A stretch of 64,000 bases of DNA from NCBI GenBank assembly GCA_965214475.1, contig OZ243953.1:806001-870000 (forward strand), in the 5' to 3' direction. The position numbers and the translations under genes are program-made. The stretch is from SIRX01 sp965214475. GTDB lineage: Bacteria; Actinomycetota; Rubrobacteria; Rubrobacterales; Rubrobacteraceae. Each line of letters starts with the position of its first letter. The first letter of the stretch is position 1. Below the pieces are notes generated by a model, which worked only from the letters and a program-made list of their open reading frames with translations, was not told where the DNA came from and searched no databases. Positions 17,391 through 25,637 of the stretch are shown here, in pieces.

Positions 17391-18149
17391 CTACGCCACC
17401 TTCTCGGCCTGGACGATCAGACGCTGGGAGTAGTCCGGCAAAGTACAGGTCTGCAGGGTAATAATGTTTTTGCCTTCCACGGGCTGGGTTATAAAGAGGT
17501 CCGAAGGATTTACCACGAGTTCTTTGAAGACCCGATACGTGTAGGAACGCCCCATGGCGTCCGTTACGTAAACCTCGTCCCCCTTATGCACATTGTTCAA
17601 ATCCCAAAACGCCAGGAAACTGCTGGTATTGGGGTAGCCCAGCCGATGGCCGGCTATGTAAACATTGGCTTCCTCTTGCCAGGGGAATCCCGTACCCTGG
17701 AGATGTATCCCGGCGTATTCCTTGAGGCTATCCTCATCGTCGCCGGCCGTATTGGGTATCGGGGAACTCTGTACGCGACTCATCTTCGGGACGGTAACCC
17801 AGAGCGTCTTGTCTTCCGGCACCGGTACGGATGCCTTTTGTTTTTCCTCTTTTGTTGGCTTTTGATTATCTGCTGGTTTTTCCTCTTGCTTTTCGGAGTC
17901 GTCTTTGTTTTTCGCGGTGTCAGCGTTTCCAGTTTCGTCCGCTTCGGTAGTTTTCTTATTCGGCTGCACAGGATTGGTTTCTTCGGTCAATACCGGGACA
18001 TCGAAGTCGTCCGGTGGGGCGATCGCCGTGTCGTCTGAGGCGGCAGATTGCAAAAAGACGGCGGGGAAAAAGAAGGTACTGATGAGTCCCAGCCCGGCGG
18101 CGACCAGGAACAGGCTCGTTACGTTTAAGATAACGTTTGTAGCACGCAT
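17391..18149 (-). CDS. Class E sortase
   Basis: A 252-residue membrane-anchored transpeptidase. The start ATG 18149 has a GGAGGAA site seven bases upstream, favouring it over ATG 18179. An N-terminal membrane segment (residues 6-28) and a long Lys/Glu/Asp-rich linker (about 50-110) lead into the sortase barrel. 'YIAGHRLGYPNTSSFLAFWD' holds the catalytic His, 'ITLQTCTLPDYSQRLIVQA' the catalytic Cys and Arg. Class E enzymes of actinobacteria handle housekeeping anchoring. Candidate substrates here are the LPETG protein at 44580-45320 and the LPDTG protein at 47857-49005. Confidence 0.9.
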   Translation of the reverse strand: MRATNVILNVTSLFLVAAGLGLISTFFFPAVFLQSAASDDTAIAPPDDFDVPVLTEETNPVQPNKKTTEADETGNADTAKNKDDSEKQEEKPADNQKPTKEEKQKASVPVPEDKTLWVTVPKMSRVQSSPIPNTAGDDEDSLKEYAGIHLQGTGFPWQEEANVYIAGHRLGYPNTSSFLAFWDLNNVHKGDEVYVTDAMGRSYTYRVFKELVVNPSDLFITQPVEGKNIITLQTCTLPDYSQRLIVQAEKVA

Positions 18150-18266
18150 TTTTTTATTCCTCCACGAGCGATCCCGCATACTCTGCGTAGTCCGGTGCGC
18201 CGCAACCCATTGTATCCGAAAACCTGGATCCTACTACCCGTAGCAGGCTACGAGCTTGGCCTAGTG

Positions 18267-18896
18267 TCAGTTATCTTCGTTGCCACTTGTCTTATTGTTT
18301 CTGGAATATTTCCAGAGCAGGAAGGTTGCAGCGTTGTGTGTGGCGTGGGCTACGACCGGGGCGAGCAATCCGCCGGTGAGTTCGTAAAGAAACCCAAACA
18401 GAAAGCCCGCCAGTATCGCCCAGGCGGTCCAGACCAGGTATCGGCGGTCGGGCCCGATGTGGACCAGGCCAAAAGCAAGGGCTGCGACCACGAGGCCGAA
18501 CTCCGGCTGGACCGCCCCCCGAAAGAACATCTCCTCTCCGATGCCGGAGAAAACCGAGATCAGTACGAAGCTAGTCTTGTCCGTACCGTCTACGAGTGTC
18601 GGGGCCAGCTCGTCGGAGATTTGGCGCATGATCGGCACGAGCAAGTAGAACAGTAACCCCAGAGAAACCGTTGCAACCGCCGCCAGAAGTCCCAGCAAAA
18701 GGCTCTGTGGGATGGACGCAGCAAAGGCGAACTCCCGATCTCGGAGGCCGTTCCATATAGCCGCCGCAACAGCGAGCGCCCCGTAGAACAGTGCCGCCTG
18801 CCGAACAAAACGGGCTCCCAAGAGTCGTCTCTCGGGGTTAGAATGCAGCGTAGTCTGCACGAACGTACATAACAAGCTATTGTACCGGATAAGCAA
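18267..18896 (-). CDS. CPBP family intramembrane protease, short form
   Basis: A 209-residue membrane protein with about five to six hydrophobic segments and the CPBP motifs 'GIGEEMFFRGAVQPEFGL' near residues 118-135, 'AFGLVHIGPD' (motif 2 His) and 'VVAHATHNAATF' (motif 3). It is related to the longer CPBP protein at 4574. The start is uncertain: ATG 18896 opens the frame, while GTG 18857 begins closer to the first membrane segment. It faces the divergent phosphomannomutase gene at 18936 across a 39-bp gap. Confidence 0.85.
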   Translation of the reverse strand: MLIRYNSLLCTFVQTTLHSNPERRLLGARFVRQAALFYGALAVAAAIWNGLRDREFAFAASIPQSLLLGLLAAVATVSLGLLFYLLVPIMRQISDELAPTLVDGTDKTSFVLISVFSGIGEEMFFRGAVQPEFGLVVAALAFGLVHIGPDRRYLVWTAWAILAGFLFGFLYELTGGLLAPVVAHATHNAATFLLWKYSRNNKTSGNEDN

Positions 18897-18935
18897 ATTG
18901 CTGATCCCCTAGAAAGACCCGAAGAGAAAGAGGAG

Positions 18936-20291
18936 ATGTTGGACGAGTCAATTTTCAAGGCCTATGACATTCGGGGAATTTATCCCGACACCCTGGATGA
19001 AGGGGTTGCCCGGGACGTCGGACGTGCTTTCGTTCACCACCTGGGAGTTTCGGGTTCCAGAGTCGTGGTCGCCCGCGACATGCGCCTCTCCGGCGAAGCT
19101 CTAGAGCAAGCTTTTATAGAAGGCGTTACGGAGGCGGGGGCGGATGTGCTGGACCTTGGCATGGTCTCCACCGACGCGCTGTATTTCGCCGTCGGACACC
19201 TGGAAGAGTCCGGTGGAGCCATGATCACGGCCTCCCACAACCCGAAAGAGTACAACGGCCTGAAGCTGTGCCGGGAGGACGCCATCGCCCTCTCCGGTGA
19301 CGAGGGGATCGGTCAAATAAGGGATCTCATAACCTCCGGCAAACTGCCCGGACCGGCGGAATATGCTGGCTCGGTCGAGGAAGACGATCTCACCGACGAA
19401 TATGCCGATCACTGCGTAAGCTTTATAGACACTGATGGTCTTCGGCCGCTCAAGATCGTGGTAGATGCCGGGAACGGCATGGCCGGCAAAATGCTCCCGC
19501 CGGTCTTCGAGAAGCTACCTTTCGAGTACGTGCCGATGTACTTCGAGCTCGATGGCTCTTTCCCGAACCATCCTCCGAGCCCGATAGAGCCCGAAAACGT
19601 GGAGGATCTGCAACAGCGAGTCGTGGAAGAGGGTGCGGACTTCGGGGCCGCCTTCGACGGCGATGCCGACCGCTGTTTCATCATAGACGAGAAGGGTGAG
19701 ATCATATCGGGTGATTTATTGGCGACCCTCGTATCCAAGAGTGTGCTGGAAAAGGAGCCGGGGGCAACCATTCTGTACAGCGTGGTGTGCTCGAAATCCC
19801 TTCCGGAACTTGTCGAAAGTGAAGGTGGCAAGGCTATCCGCACCAAGACCGGACACTCTATTATCAAGCCTCAGATGCGGAAAAATAACGCAGCGTTCGG
19901 CGGAGAGCATTCCGGCCACTTCTACTTCCGGGACAACTACTTTGCCGACTCGGGCATCATCGCCATGCTGACGGTAGCCGAATTAGTGGCGCGCCAGGAG
20001 AAACCAATCTCGGAGTTGCTGGCCCCCATAGACCCCTATGTGCGCTCCGGGGAGATCAACTCAGAAGTCGAAGACCCGGACGCGGCCATGAAAAGGGTCG
20101 AGGAACGCTACTCAGACAGCGACGGCGTAGAGATAGACTACCTAGACGGCCTGACCGTGGACTCCGGTGACTGGTGGTTCAACCTGCGCCCCTCCAACAC
20201 AGAGCCGTTGCTACGGTTGAATCTCGAAGCCCAAGACCAAGAAACCATGGAACAGAAGCGGGATGAATTACTAGAGCTTATTCGGGGGTAG
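18936..20291 (+). CDS. manB: Phosphomannomutase/phosphoglucomutase
   Basis: A 451-residue alpha-D-phosphohexomutase that interconverts hexose 1- and 6-phosphates for nucleotide-sugar and glycan synthesis. Domain landmarks are the N-terminal 'FKAYDIRGIYPDTLDEGVA', the active-site serine loop 'TASHNPKEYNGLK' near residue 98, the metal loop 'FDGDADRCF', the sugar-specificity loop 'FGGEHSGHFYF' and the phosphate-binding C-terminal 'RPSNTEPLLRLN'. It ends two bases before a perfect hairpin that also faces the convergent BON gene. ATG 18936 has AGGAG upstream. Confidence 0.93.
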   Translation: MLDESIFKAYDIRGIYPDTLDEGVARDVGRAFVHHLGVSGSRVVVARDMRLSGEALEQAFIEGVTEAGADVLDLGMVSTDALYFAVGHLEESGGAMITASHNPKEYNGLKLCREDAIALSGDEGIGQIRDLITSGKLPGPAEYAGSVEEDDLTDEYADHCVSFIDTDGLRPLKIVVDAGNGMAGKMLPPVFEKLPFEYVPMYFELDGSFPNHPPSPIEPENVEDLQQRVVEEGADFGAAFDGDADRCFIIDEKGEIISGDLLATLVSKSVLEKEPGATILYSVVCSKSLPELVESEGGKAIRTKTGHSIIKPQMRKNNAAFGGEHSGHFYFRDNYFADSGIIAMLTVAELVARQEKPISELLAPIDPYVRSGEINSEVEDPDAAMKRVEERYSDSDGVEIDYLDGLTVDSGDWWFNLRPSNTEPLLRLNLEAQDQETMEQKRDELLELIRG

Positions 20292-20293
20292 AA

Positions 20294-20324
20294 AGAGCCG
20301 GGCGGCTAAAAGCCGCCCGGCTCT
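20294..20324. terminator. Perfect 14-bp hairpin between convergent genes
   Basis: Arms AGAGCCGGGCGGCT (20294-20307) and AGCCGCCCGGCTCT (20311-20324) pair perfectly around an AAA loop. There is no long T-run on either side, so termination may rely on the stem alone or on Rho. Its place between the convergent genes ending at 20291 and 20346 fits a bidirectional terminator. Confidence 0.65.
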
Positions 20325-20345
20325 GCAATTCGTTCGTAGAGTCGT

Positions 20346-21149
20346 CTACGAGTTTACTTCGATCAGGTTCCGAACCTCGCTTACACCCTCTACCTCGGCG
20401 GCGATCTCTCCGGCAGCCTCTTTGACGTCTTCCGAAGCAGCCTCACCGCGCAGTTCGGCTACGCCATCATGGACCTCGACGTTTACCCGGGGCATATCTC
20501 GGGTGCGCTCATCCTCACCGATGCCGGTGCGGATGCGCTGTTCGAGTTCCGGCTGGTCTTCTGTGACTCCCTCGACTTCGCCATCGTGGTCCGTACCGAT
20601 GAGCGGCCCGGAGGAAGGATCCGAGTGGCCGCGAGGGAGGTCCGCCTCACTGGTACTGGTGGACGAGGACTGATCCGAACTTCCGCTAGAGGATGATCCG
20701 TTCTGACCAGAGGTACCAGTCGAGGACGAGTCCTGCTCGGATTCTTGGCTGGACATCAAGCGGCCTACGAGGGCCCCGATGGATAGTCCAGCTATTATGA
20801 GAAGGCCGAACTTCAACAGTCGCGAGCCGCCCGAGCCGCCCGAGTTGAGGTTTTTCTCGGCTATCTTGATCTCTTTCTTGCCTCTTTTAGCGGCGTACTT
20901 GCTAGCTCCGCGACCGGCCTTTGCGAGGCCTTTGGTTCCGGCACTACCGGCTTCCTTGCCCGCCTTGGCCTTGGCCGCACCGCGCGCGAGACGCCCGATG
21001 CCTTTTGCGCCCGCTTTGCCAGCGGCTTGGCCGCCGTCCGAACGTCCGAACCTGAACGCTCCTTTAGCGCCTTGTGCGGCTACTTTTCTTCCGGTCTTGC
21101 TCTGCAAGACCTTTTTGGCTGTGTTGGCTTTGTTGCCGAACATCAACAC
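20346..21149 (-). CDS. BON-domain protein with basic N-terminus and one membrane segment
   Basis: A 267-residue protein in three parts. Residues 1-105 are Lys/Ala/Gly-rich and highly basic. A single membrane segment 'LLKFGLLIIAGLSIGALVG' follows near 110-128. After a Ser/Gln/Asp-rich linker comes a C-terminal BON domain ('ELEQRIRTGIGEDERT', 'VNVEVHDGVAELRGEAAS', 'VEGVSEVRNLIEV'). BON domains bind phospholipid or other envelope partners. The basic head suggests nucleic-acid or membrane contact on the cytoplasmic side. It pairs with a second BON gene directly upstream on the same strand. Confidence 0.8.
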   Translation of the reverse strand: MLMFGNKANTAKKVLQSKTGRKVAAQGAKGAFRFGRSDGGQAAGKAGAKGIGRLARGAAKAKAGKEAGSAGTKGLAKAGRGASKYAAKRGKKEIKIAEKNLNSGGSGGSRLLKFGLLIIAGLSIGALVGRLMSSQESEQDSSSTGTSGQNGSSSSGSSDQSSSTSTSEADLPRGHSDPSSGPLIGTDHDGEVEGVTEDQPELEQRIRTGIGEDERTRDMPRVNVEVHDGVAELRGEAASEDVKEAAGEIAAEVEGVSEVRNLIEVNS

Positions 21150-21159
21150 CTCCGTCTGT

Positions 21160-21510
21160 CTAGGTACTTTGAATACTCTCTGGTCCTAATACCCTACATG
21201 AAGTCCGGGGAAACACTGCGACCCTATCTTCTTCTAAAACTTCCAGCTTGTTGACTACATCCCGTACTCCAGACACTTCCCGCGCGACGCTTTCTAGGCC
21301 AGCCCGAATTTCTGAGTTCGGTACGGTACCGTGCAGGGTAACGACGGACTTGCAAGAGCTTACGTTAATTCGGGGCAGGCCTTTCGTATTCTTACTTCTT
21401 CCCAACGCACCCCGGACGAGTTGGATGAGATGGGCGTCATTGAAAGGTGTCCGAGTTTCTTTTGCCCTAATTATTCGTATTCTCGTTCGCAGGGCGCAGC
21501 TTCGGGACAA
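21160..21510 (-). CDS. Small BON-domain protein
   Basis: A 116-residue protein with a central BON domain: 'LIQLVRGALGRSKNTKGLPR', then 'VSSCKSVVTLHGTVPNSEIR' and 'VSGVRDVVNKLEV'. It has no signal peptide or membrane segment. The start is uncertain: the only upstream ATG (21510) overlaps the end of the DR2241-like gene by 44 bp and gives an Arg-rich head that may not be translated. It ends 11 bp before the larger BON gene. Confidence 0.65.
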   Translation of the reverse strand: MSRSCALRTRIRIIRAKETRTPFNDAHLIQLVRGALGRSKNTKGLPRINVSSCKSVVTLHGTVPNSEIRAGLESVAREVSGVRDVVNKLEVLEEDRVAVFPRTSCRVLGPESIQST

Positions 21511-22303
21511 GCGTCAAACTCCGGTAACGCATCCGGCGCTCGTTCAAGGGTTCCTCGAACTCTGCTTCGCGGGCGAAATCTACCCGACCGCCGGCTGCGG
21601 CTTCCACGAGCGCCCCGATATCTTCTTTCTCGGAGGGCGAGAGGCCGATGGCGTCCAAGTCACGTTTTTTCTCCCGCTCGAAAAGCCTCACCCGTCGGGC
21701 AAATGAGACGAAAATGCTGCACGGCTCGGGACAGGGGAGCTCCCCTGCTCCCCGATCCAGGGTCAGGGGTAGATTTTCGTCAACGTTCCACAAAGTTTTC
21801 TTGAGACAGACCGCATCTTCGCAGCAGGCGCTGGCGGCATCCTGAACACCCTCATCGGTGAGAGCCTGTACCCGCTTGTAGATGCCGCTCTGACGGGCGG
21901 CGTTCTGTCGGTAGTGGGTAACCTCCAACCGGCCCTCCCGCTGCAGATGCCAATGGGTGGCCGAGGCCGGGTAGAGATAGTTCATGGCCGTTGCCAACTC
22001 TTTTTCGTCCGCTACGTGTAAGAGCCAGCCCCGGCGCAGGTTCGGCGCACTCTTTAGCGGCCGATACTCCCCGCCTTCGGTGAGCTTGGAGATCTCACGA
22101 GCATCCCGCGGATTTTCGTAGAGCATCAGGTCCTCCGCAACCGCGTCGTCCATGTGGCAGATCCGGTAGCCGGCGGGTTCCACACGCTGTAGCAGCACCT
22201 GGGCGAACTTGCGACCTTCGGTAGCTTCGTCCACCCAAGATGCAAAAGCCTCACGGGACTTGACGGCCAGATTTTCAGGCGATCTAGGTGGCGCTTCCGA
22301 CAA
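21467..22303 (-). CDS. DR2241-type iron-sulfur protein
   Basis: A 278-residue protein resembling the C-terminal half of Deinococcus DR2241, which joins a CbiX-like domain to a 4Fe-4S-binding region. The cysteines likely to hold a cluster are in 'SACCEDAVCLKKTLW' near residues 157-171 and 'GELPCPEPCSIFVSFARR' near 188-205. The latter is typical of small ferredoxin-like folds. Here the CbiX part is a separate gene overlapping it by 20 bp (22284-23054), so together they recreate the fused protein. The reaction is unknown; a role around tetrapyrrole or metal handling is inferred from the partner. Confidence 0.7.
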   Translation of the reverse strand: MSEAPPRSPENLAVKSREAFASWVDEATEGRKFAQVLLQRVEPAGYRICHMDDAVAEDLMLYENPRDAREISKLTEGGEYRPLKSAPNLRRGWLLHVADEKELATAMNYLYPASATHWHLQREGRLEVTHYRQNAARQSGIYKRVQALTDEGVQDAASACCEDAVCLKKTLWNVDENLPLTLDRGAGELPCPEPCSIFVSFARRVRLFEREKKRDLDAIGLSPSEKEDIGALVEAAAGGRVDFAREAEFEEPLNERRMRYRSLTLVPKLRPANENTNN

Positions 22304-23054
22304 CCTGGTCCTCCTGGTCCTCTAGTTCGTGGGCGCGATCGGCGATTAGGTTCGCCATAGAAGGGTGCGTACCGACCGGCGCACCGTAGAAGATAGTCCG
22401 GTCCTCGCGCCGGGTCACCTCTCCGGTAAGGCCCAGGTCTTCCGGGATGGTCTCACGGGTGTGCCAGCCGTCCGCCACAAACACGGGGATCAGGATAACG
22501 TTTTCTGCCTCTACGCTACCAACGACCTCCCCTACCTCCGGGTCCTGGTCCAAGAACGCCTCTGCAACTTTATCGTAGAGTCCCCGTCCCCGGATGCGCT
22601 CCGCATTCAGGTAGATAACGCCGCTGGAATTTTTATTCATCGCCGTGCCGTGTCCAAGCAACACGAGCGCCCGGCTCCCGGAGACTTCCTTATCACTCAT
22701 GAGGTCTTCGGTACGCTCCAGGATCACGTCCGCCATCTTCTCGAAAGTCCCGAGCGGCCCCGCATAATGAATTGTCTTCAAGCCTTTCTTTGTCAATGGG
22801 CCATCCAAACCGAACTCCCGCGGGATAACCTGCTGGGTAAAGTATCCCTCCGAGATAAAGGCCGGAACTATGTAGACTTCGTCTGACTCAACGGTGTCGA
22901 GAACGTGCCGCATGGAGGGCTCTTCTTTCCAGAAGCACTCGACCACCTCATCGTAGTCTCCGGTCTGACGGATGTGCTCCGCGTGCTTGTAGACCGGCAG
23001 GCTGGAATCTTCATTGAGGTGTGAGCCGTGTCCCACGATAACGAGCGCTTTCAT
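22284..23054 (-). CDS. CbiX/SirB-family chelatase-like protein
   Basis: A 256-residue protein built of two related halves, each starting with a 'GHG' motif: 'LVIVGHGSHLNEDSSLPVY' at residues 4-22 and 'ALVLLGHGTAMNKNSSGVIY' near 129-148. Each continues with a later strand ending in 'AFISEGYFTQQVIPREFGL' or 'VFVADGWHTRETIPEDLGL', where the second metal-site His appears only in the C-terminal half. The family inserts Co or Fe into sirohydrochlorin. No other cobalamin or siroheme gene is nearby, so the substrate is open. It overlaps the iron-sulfur partner gene downstream. Confidence 0.85.
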   Translation of the reverse strand: MKALVIVGHGSHLNEDSSLPVYKHAEHIRQTGDYDEVVECFWKEEPSMRHVLDTVESDEVYIVPAFISEGYFTQQVIPREFGLDGPLTKKGLKTIHYAGPLGTFEKMADVILERTEDLMSDKEVSGSRALVLLGHGTAMNKNSSGVIYLNAERIRGRGLYDKVAEAFLDQDPEVGEVVGSVEAENVILIPVFVADGWHTRETIPEDLGLTGEVTRREDRTIFYGAPVGTHPSMANLIADRAHELEDQEDQVVGSAT

Positions 23055-23121
23055 ACGCCTCCTCTGTTGACGCTTGCAGAGGAGATTTTAGCCTAAAGCG
23101 TATCTGGCACGGGGAAAGGTT

Positions 23122-24147
23122 TCACGCTCGATTGCCTACGAGGTTTCTTGATTCTCCAGCCAGAAACGAGCGGATATTTTCGGCGGTAGTGTCGAGAATG
23201 CGGCAGAGGGCTTCTTCGGAGTTGAAGCCTATGTGTGGGGTTATTACTACGTCTGGGCGGCGCTGGAGCCGGTGGGCGCGGACTATTAGCTTCAGCTTTC
23301 CTTCAGCGTCGGCTTGCTGGAGTAGCTCGTCCTCGTGCTGCATCAACTCTTCGCCTTCGAATACGTCTAGTCCGGCACCGCCTATTTGATCGGCGTCCAG
23401 GGCTTCGGCAAGCGCCGCGGTGTCTACGAGCGAACCGCGGGCGGTGTTTATGAGAAGTGCGGTGCGCTTCATCTGCGAGAGGGTGTCTTTGTTTATTAGG
23501 TGGTGCGTGGCAGGAATGGCGGGAGCGTGGAGGGTCACGATGTCGGAGTTTTCGAGTAGCTCGTCGAGGCCAGTGTAGGTGAAGTCAAGGACGTCGGAGA
23601 GGAGCTGGTTGCGGTTCACGTCAAAAGCGAGGACTTTCATGCCGAAACCTTTGGCGATGCGGATCACGTGCAGCCCGATGGCGCCGGCCCCGATCACGCC
23701 TATAGTCTTGCCGTACAGATCGAAGCCCCGCAATCCCTCCATCGTGTACTCACCCCGCTGGGTCCGAACCCAGGCGTGATGAACCTTACGCGATAGGGCG
23801 AGGATGAGCGCAAAGGTGTGCTCGGCGACGGTGTTCTCCCCGTAGACGGGCACGTTGGCGACAGGGATGTTCTTCTCGGCGGCGGCTTCGAGGTCTACGT
23901 GGTCGTAGCCGGTGGAGCGCGTCGCTATAAAGCGCAGGTTCGGCATAGCTTCCATCTGCTCCCGCCCGACAGCGGAGTGGATGAACGGCATCAAGACCTC
24001 TACATCTTCTAGCGAGCCGCCGGATAGGGCCTCGCCCAGGGTCCCCGGCACCGCCCTGACCGACGCGATGTCCGCCATCACTATGGAAAGATACTGGCCC
24101 TCCGAAACTTCGGTCTCGGTGGCTACGGCGCGGACTATGCTCTGCAT
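23122..24147 (-). CDS. D-isomer-specific 2-hydroxyacid dehydrogenase (D-lactate dehydrogenase-like)
   Basis: A 341-residue NAD-dependent dehydrogenase read from ATG 24147, which has GGAAAGGGGAG upstream; the ATG at 24213 is within the next gene's end region and is disfavoured. The NAD fold reads 'GKTIGVIGAGAIGLHVIRIA'. The catalytic Arg is in 'LLINTARGSLVDTAALAEAL', the Glu in 'GAGLDVFEGEE' and the His in 'VVITPHIGFNSEEAL'. 'NLRFIATRSTGYDHVDLEAA' is the typical substrate-side loop of fermentative D-lactate dehydrogenases, though other 2-keto acids are possible. Confidence 0.88.
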   Translation of the reverse strand: MQSIVRAVATETEVSEGQYLSIVMADIASVRAVPGTLGEALSGGSLEDVEVLMPFIHSAVGREQMEAMPNLRFIATRSTGYDHVDLEAAAEKNIPVANVPVYGENTVAEHTFALILALSRKVHHAWVRTQRGEYTMEGLRGFDLYGKTIGVIGAGAIGLHVIRIAKGFGMKVLAFDVNRNQLLSDVLDFTYTGLDELLENSDIVTLHAPAIPATHHLINKDTLSQMKRTALLINTARGSLVDTAALAEALDADQIGGAGLDVFEGEELMQHEDELLQQADAEGKLKLIVRAHRLQRRPDVVITPHIGFNSEEALCRILDTTAENIRSFLAGESRNLVGNRA

Positions 24148-24193
24148 GTTGCTCCCCTTTCCGAAGGTATTCTGTGGGTTGTTGTGCCGGCAG

Positions 24194-25090
24194 CTATCCA
24201 CCCTGATTGCCACCCGTAGCGGGCCTCAGTTGTCCCGCGAGGGAGTCACTGCCGTATTCCATTGTAGTGAGGAAAGCCGCAGCTATTATCGGGGGTTCAG
24301 TGGCGGAAGGAACGAGTCGTGGATCGTCGCGCAGCAAGCCGTCGAGGTTTGCGATGCCCTGCAAACCCCTGCTGGAGAACACGCCGCCAGCTTTGAGGAC
24401 CCCATGGGCCATGCGCGATACATCCTCAGCCTCGCGGCGTCCGGCACGCTCTACCACGTCGAGGTCGGGGACTTCGGAGAGGACTTCCAGGTAGGACTGT
24501 ACCAGGGCAGCGCGGGCGGAGTCAGCGCGGGAGAGCGCCAAGAGGAGTGCGGGACGGGCTAGTTGTTCGGTTATCTCATAGTTCTTTGCGTACTCGCGGG
24601 CTAGTGGGTCACGGCCGGACGCGAAACGCACGGCATCGCGCAGCGTGGTCTCTTTGCCGGCCTGCTGAGCCATCGCCAATGCCCCTGCCAGCGGTCCCCG
24701 GTCTCCCGCAGTCTCCAGGGCAGCGGTGAACGGAGCTATCTCTCCGGCTCCGAGACGGGAGAGTACCCGTCCTCTGGGTTCGCCGAGTAAGGCGGCGCGG
24801 GCGAGTGGTGAGAGGTACCCTGCAGCCCGGACATCTACAAACCCGGCGAGTCTGCGGGAGCCCCGTACCGACCACAGCACGGTTTCCCCCACTCCCTGGC
24901 CTCCGGCTCCGGCGAGAGCTTCGCCGACCGGCATGATAGTCAACAGCCGCTTTTCGTGCGCCACCAACCCGTCAATGTAGCGGGATCCCGTACCCGGCGT
25001 CGGGGCGCTGTAAGAGGTAGTCAGGGCTACCGCCGCGCAGGCAGAGACCTGACTTTCGGGGACTGGAGGGATAAGTTCTCGCGGTTCCAA
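24194..25090 (-). CDS. Divergent CitG/MdcB-like (triphosphoribosyl-dephospho-CoA synthase family) protein
   Basis: A 298-residue all-helical protein. The pattern 'FASGRDPLAREYAKNYEITE', then 'LSEVPDLDVVERAGRREAED' and 'LKAGGVFSSRGLQGIANLD', follows the C-terminal half of the CitG fold. In typical CitG the N-terminal 'TPKPGLVD' and 'GAHKDM' motifs bind nucleotide; here the matching area 'SAPTPGTGSRYIDGLVAHEK' is degenerate. No citrate lyase or malonate decarboxylase gene is nearby, so the canonical role in prosthetic-group synthesis is doubtful. It overlaps nothing and ends 47 bp before the dehydrogenase gene. Confidence 0.55.
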   Translation of the reverse strand: MEPRELIPPVPESQVSACAAVALTTSYSAPTPGTGSRYIDGLVAHEKRLLTIMPVGEALAGAGGQGVGETVLWSVRGSRRLAGFVDVRAAGYLSPLARAALLGEPRGRVLSRLGAGEIAPFTAALETAGDRGPLAGALAMAQQAGKETTLRDAVRFASGRDPLAREYAKNYEITEQLARPALLLALSRADSARAALVQSYLEVLSEVPDLDVVERAGRREAEDVSRMAHGVLKAGGVFSSRGLQGIANLDGLLRDDPRLVPSATEPPIIAAAFLTTMEYGSDSLAGQLRPATGGNQGG

Positions 25091-25093
25091 CGG

Positions 25094-25552
25094 CTAGAGC
25101 GCCTTTTCGAGGTCTTGCAGTACCTCGTCTACCTCCGGCTGGTCTTTGGGCGTAGACTCGACTCTTTTCGCCCGGACCACGCCGGCACGATCTATGACGA
25201 AATAAGCTCGCTCCGGGAATCCAACCTCGTGTTCGACGCCGTACGTGGAGATCACCTCTCGATCAAAGTCCGAGAGTAGGGGGAATTCGATGCCCCGATC
25301 TTCCGCAAAAGCCTTGTGCGACCAGGGGGTGTCGGCGCTGATCGCCAACACTTTCGCGCCCTTCTCCTCGAAGAGACCCATCTTCTCCTGTAGCTGGCCC
25401 ATTTGATCCGTACAAACACTGGACCAGTCGCCGGGATAGAAGAACAAGACCACCGGTCCTTCTTCTATGTAATTCTCTAACGTGACGCTCTCATCCCAGT
25501 TCTTCGCGGGCAGTGCGAATCTCGGTGCTTTATCTCCAACCTCTACCGCCAT
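25094..25552 (-). CDS. Peroxiredoxin (AhpC/TSA, Prx family)
   Basis: A 152-residue thiol peroxidase. The active site reads 'VVLFFYPGDWSSVCTDQMGQ', with the peroxidatic Cys near residue 47 and the preceding Pro. The usual catalytic Thr/Ser position is a Ser. The N-terminal 'VGDKAPRFALPAKNWDESV' and 'GAKVLAISADTPWSHKAFAE' are characteristic. I see no second conserved Cys near the C-terminus, so it may be a 1-Cys type or use an external thiol. It lies 4 bp upstream of the CitG-like gene on the same strand. Confidence 0.9.
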   Translation of the reverse strand: MAVEVGDKAPRFALPAKNWDESVTLENYIEEGPVVLFFYPGDWSSVCTDQMGQLQEKMGLFEEKGAKVLAISADTPWSHKAFAEDRGIEFPLLSDFDREVISTYGVEHEVGFPERAYFVIDRAGVVRAKRVESTPKDQPEVDEVLQDLEKAL

Positions 25553-25637
25553 CTACGCCTCCTGTCTAGCCTACATCGGCGCTATTCTAACCTTCGCCTG
25601 TGGACCTCCGCACGAAAGCGTTAATATACGCGGCATC

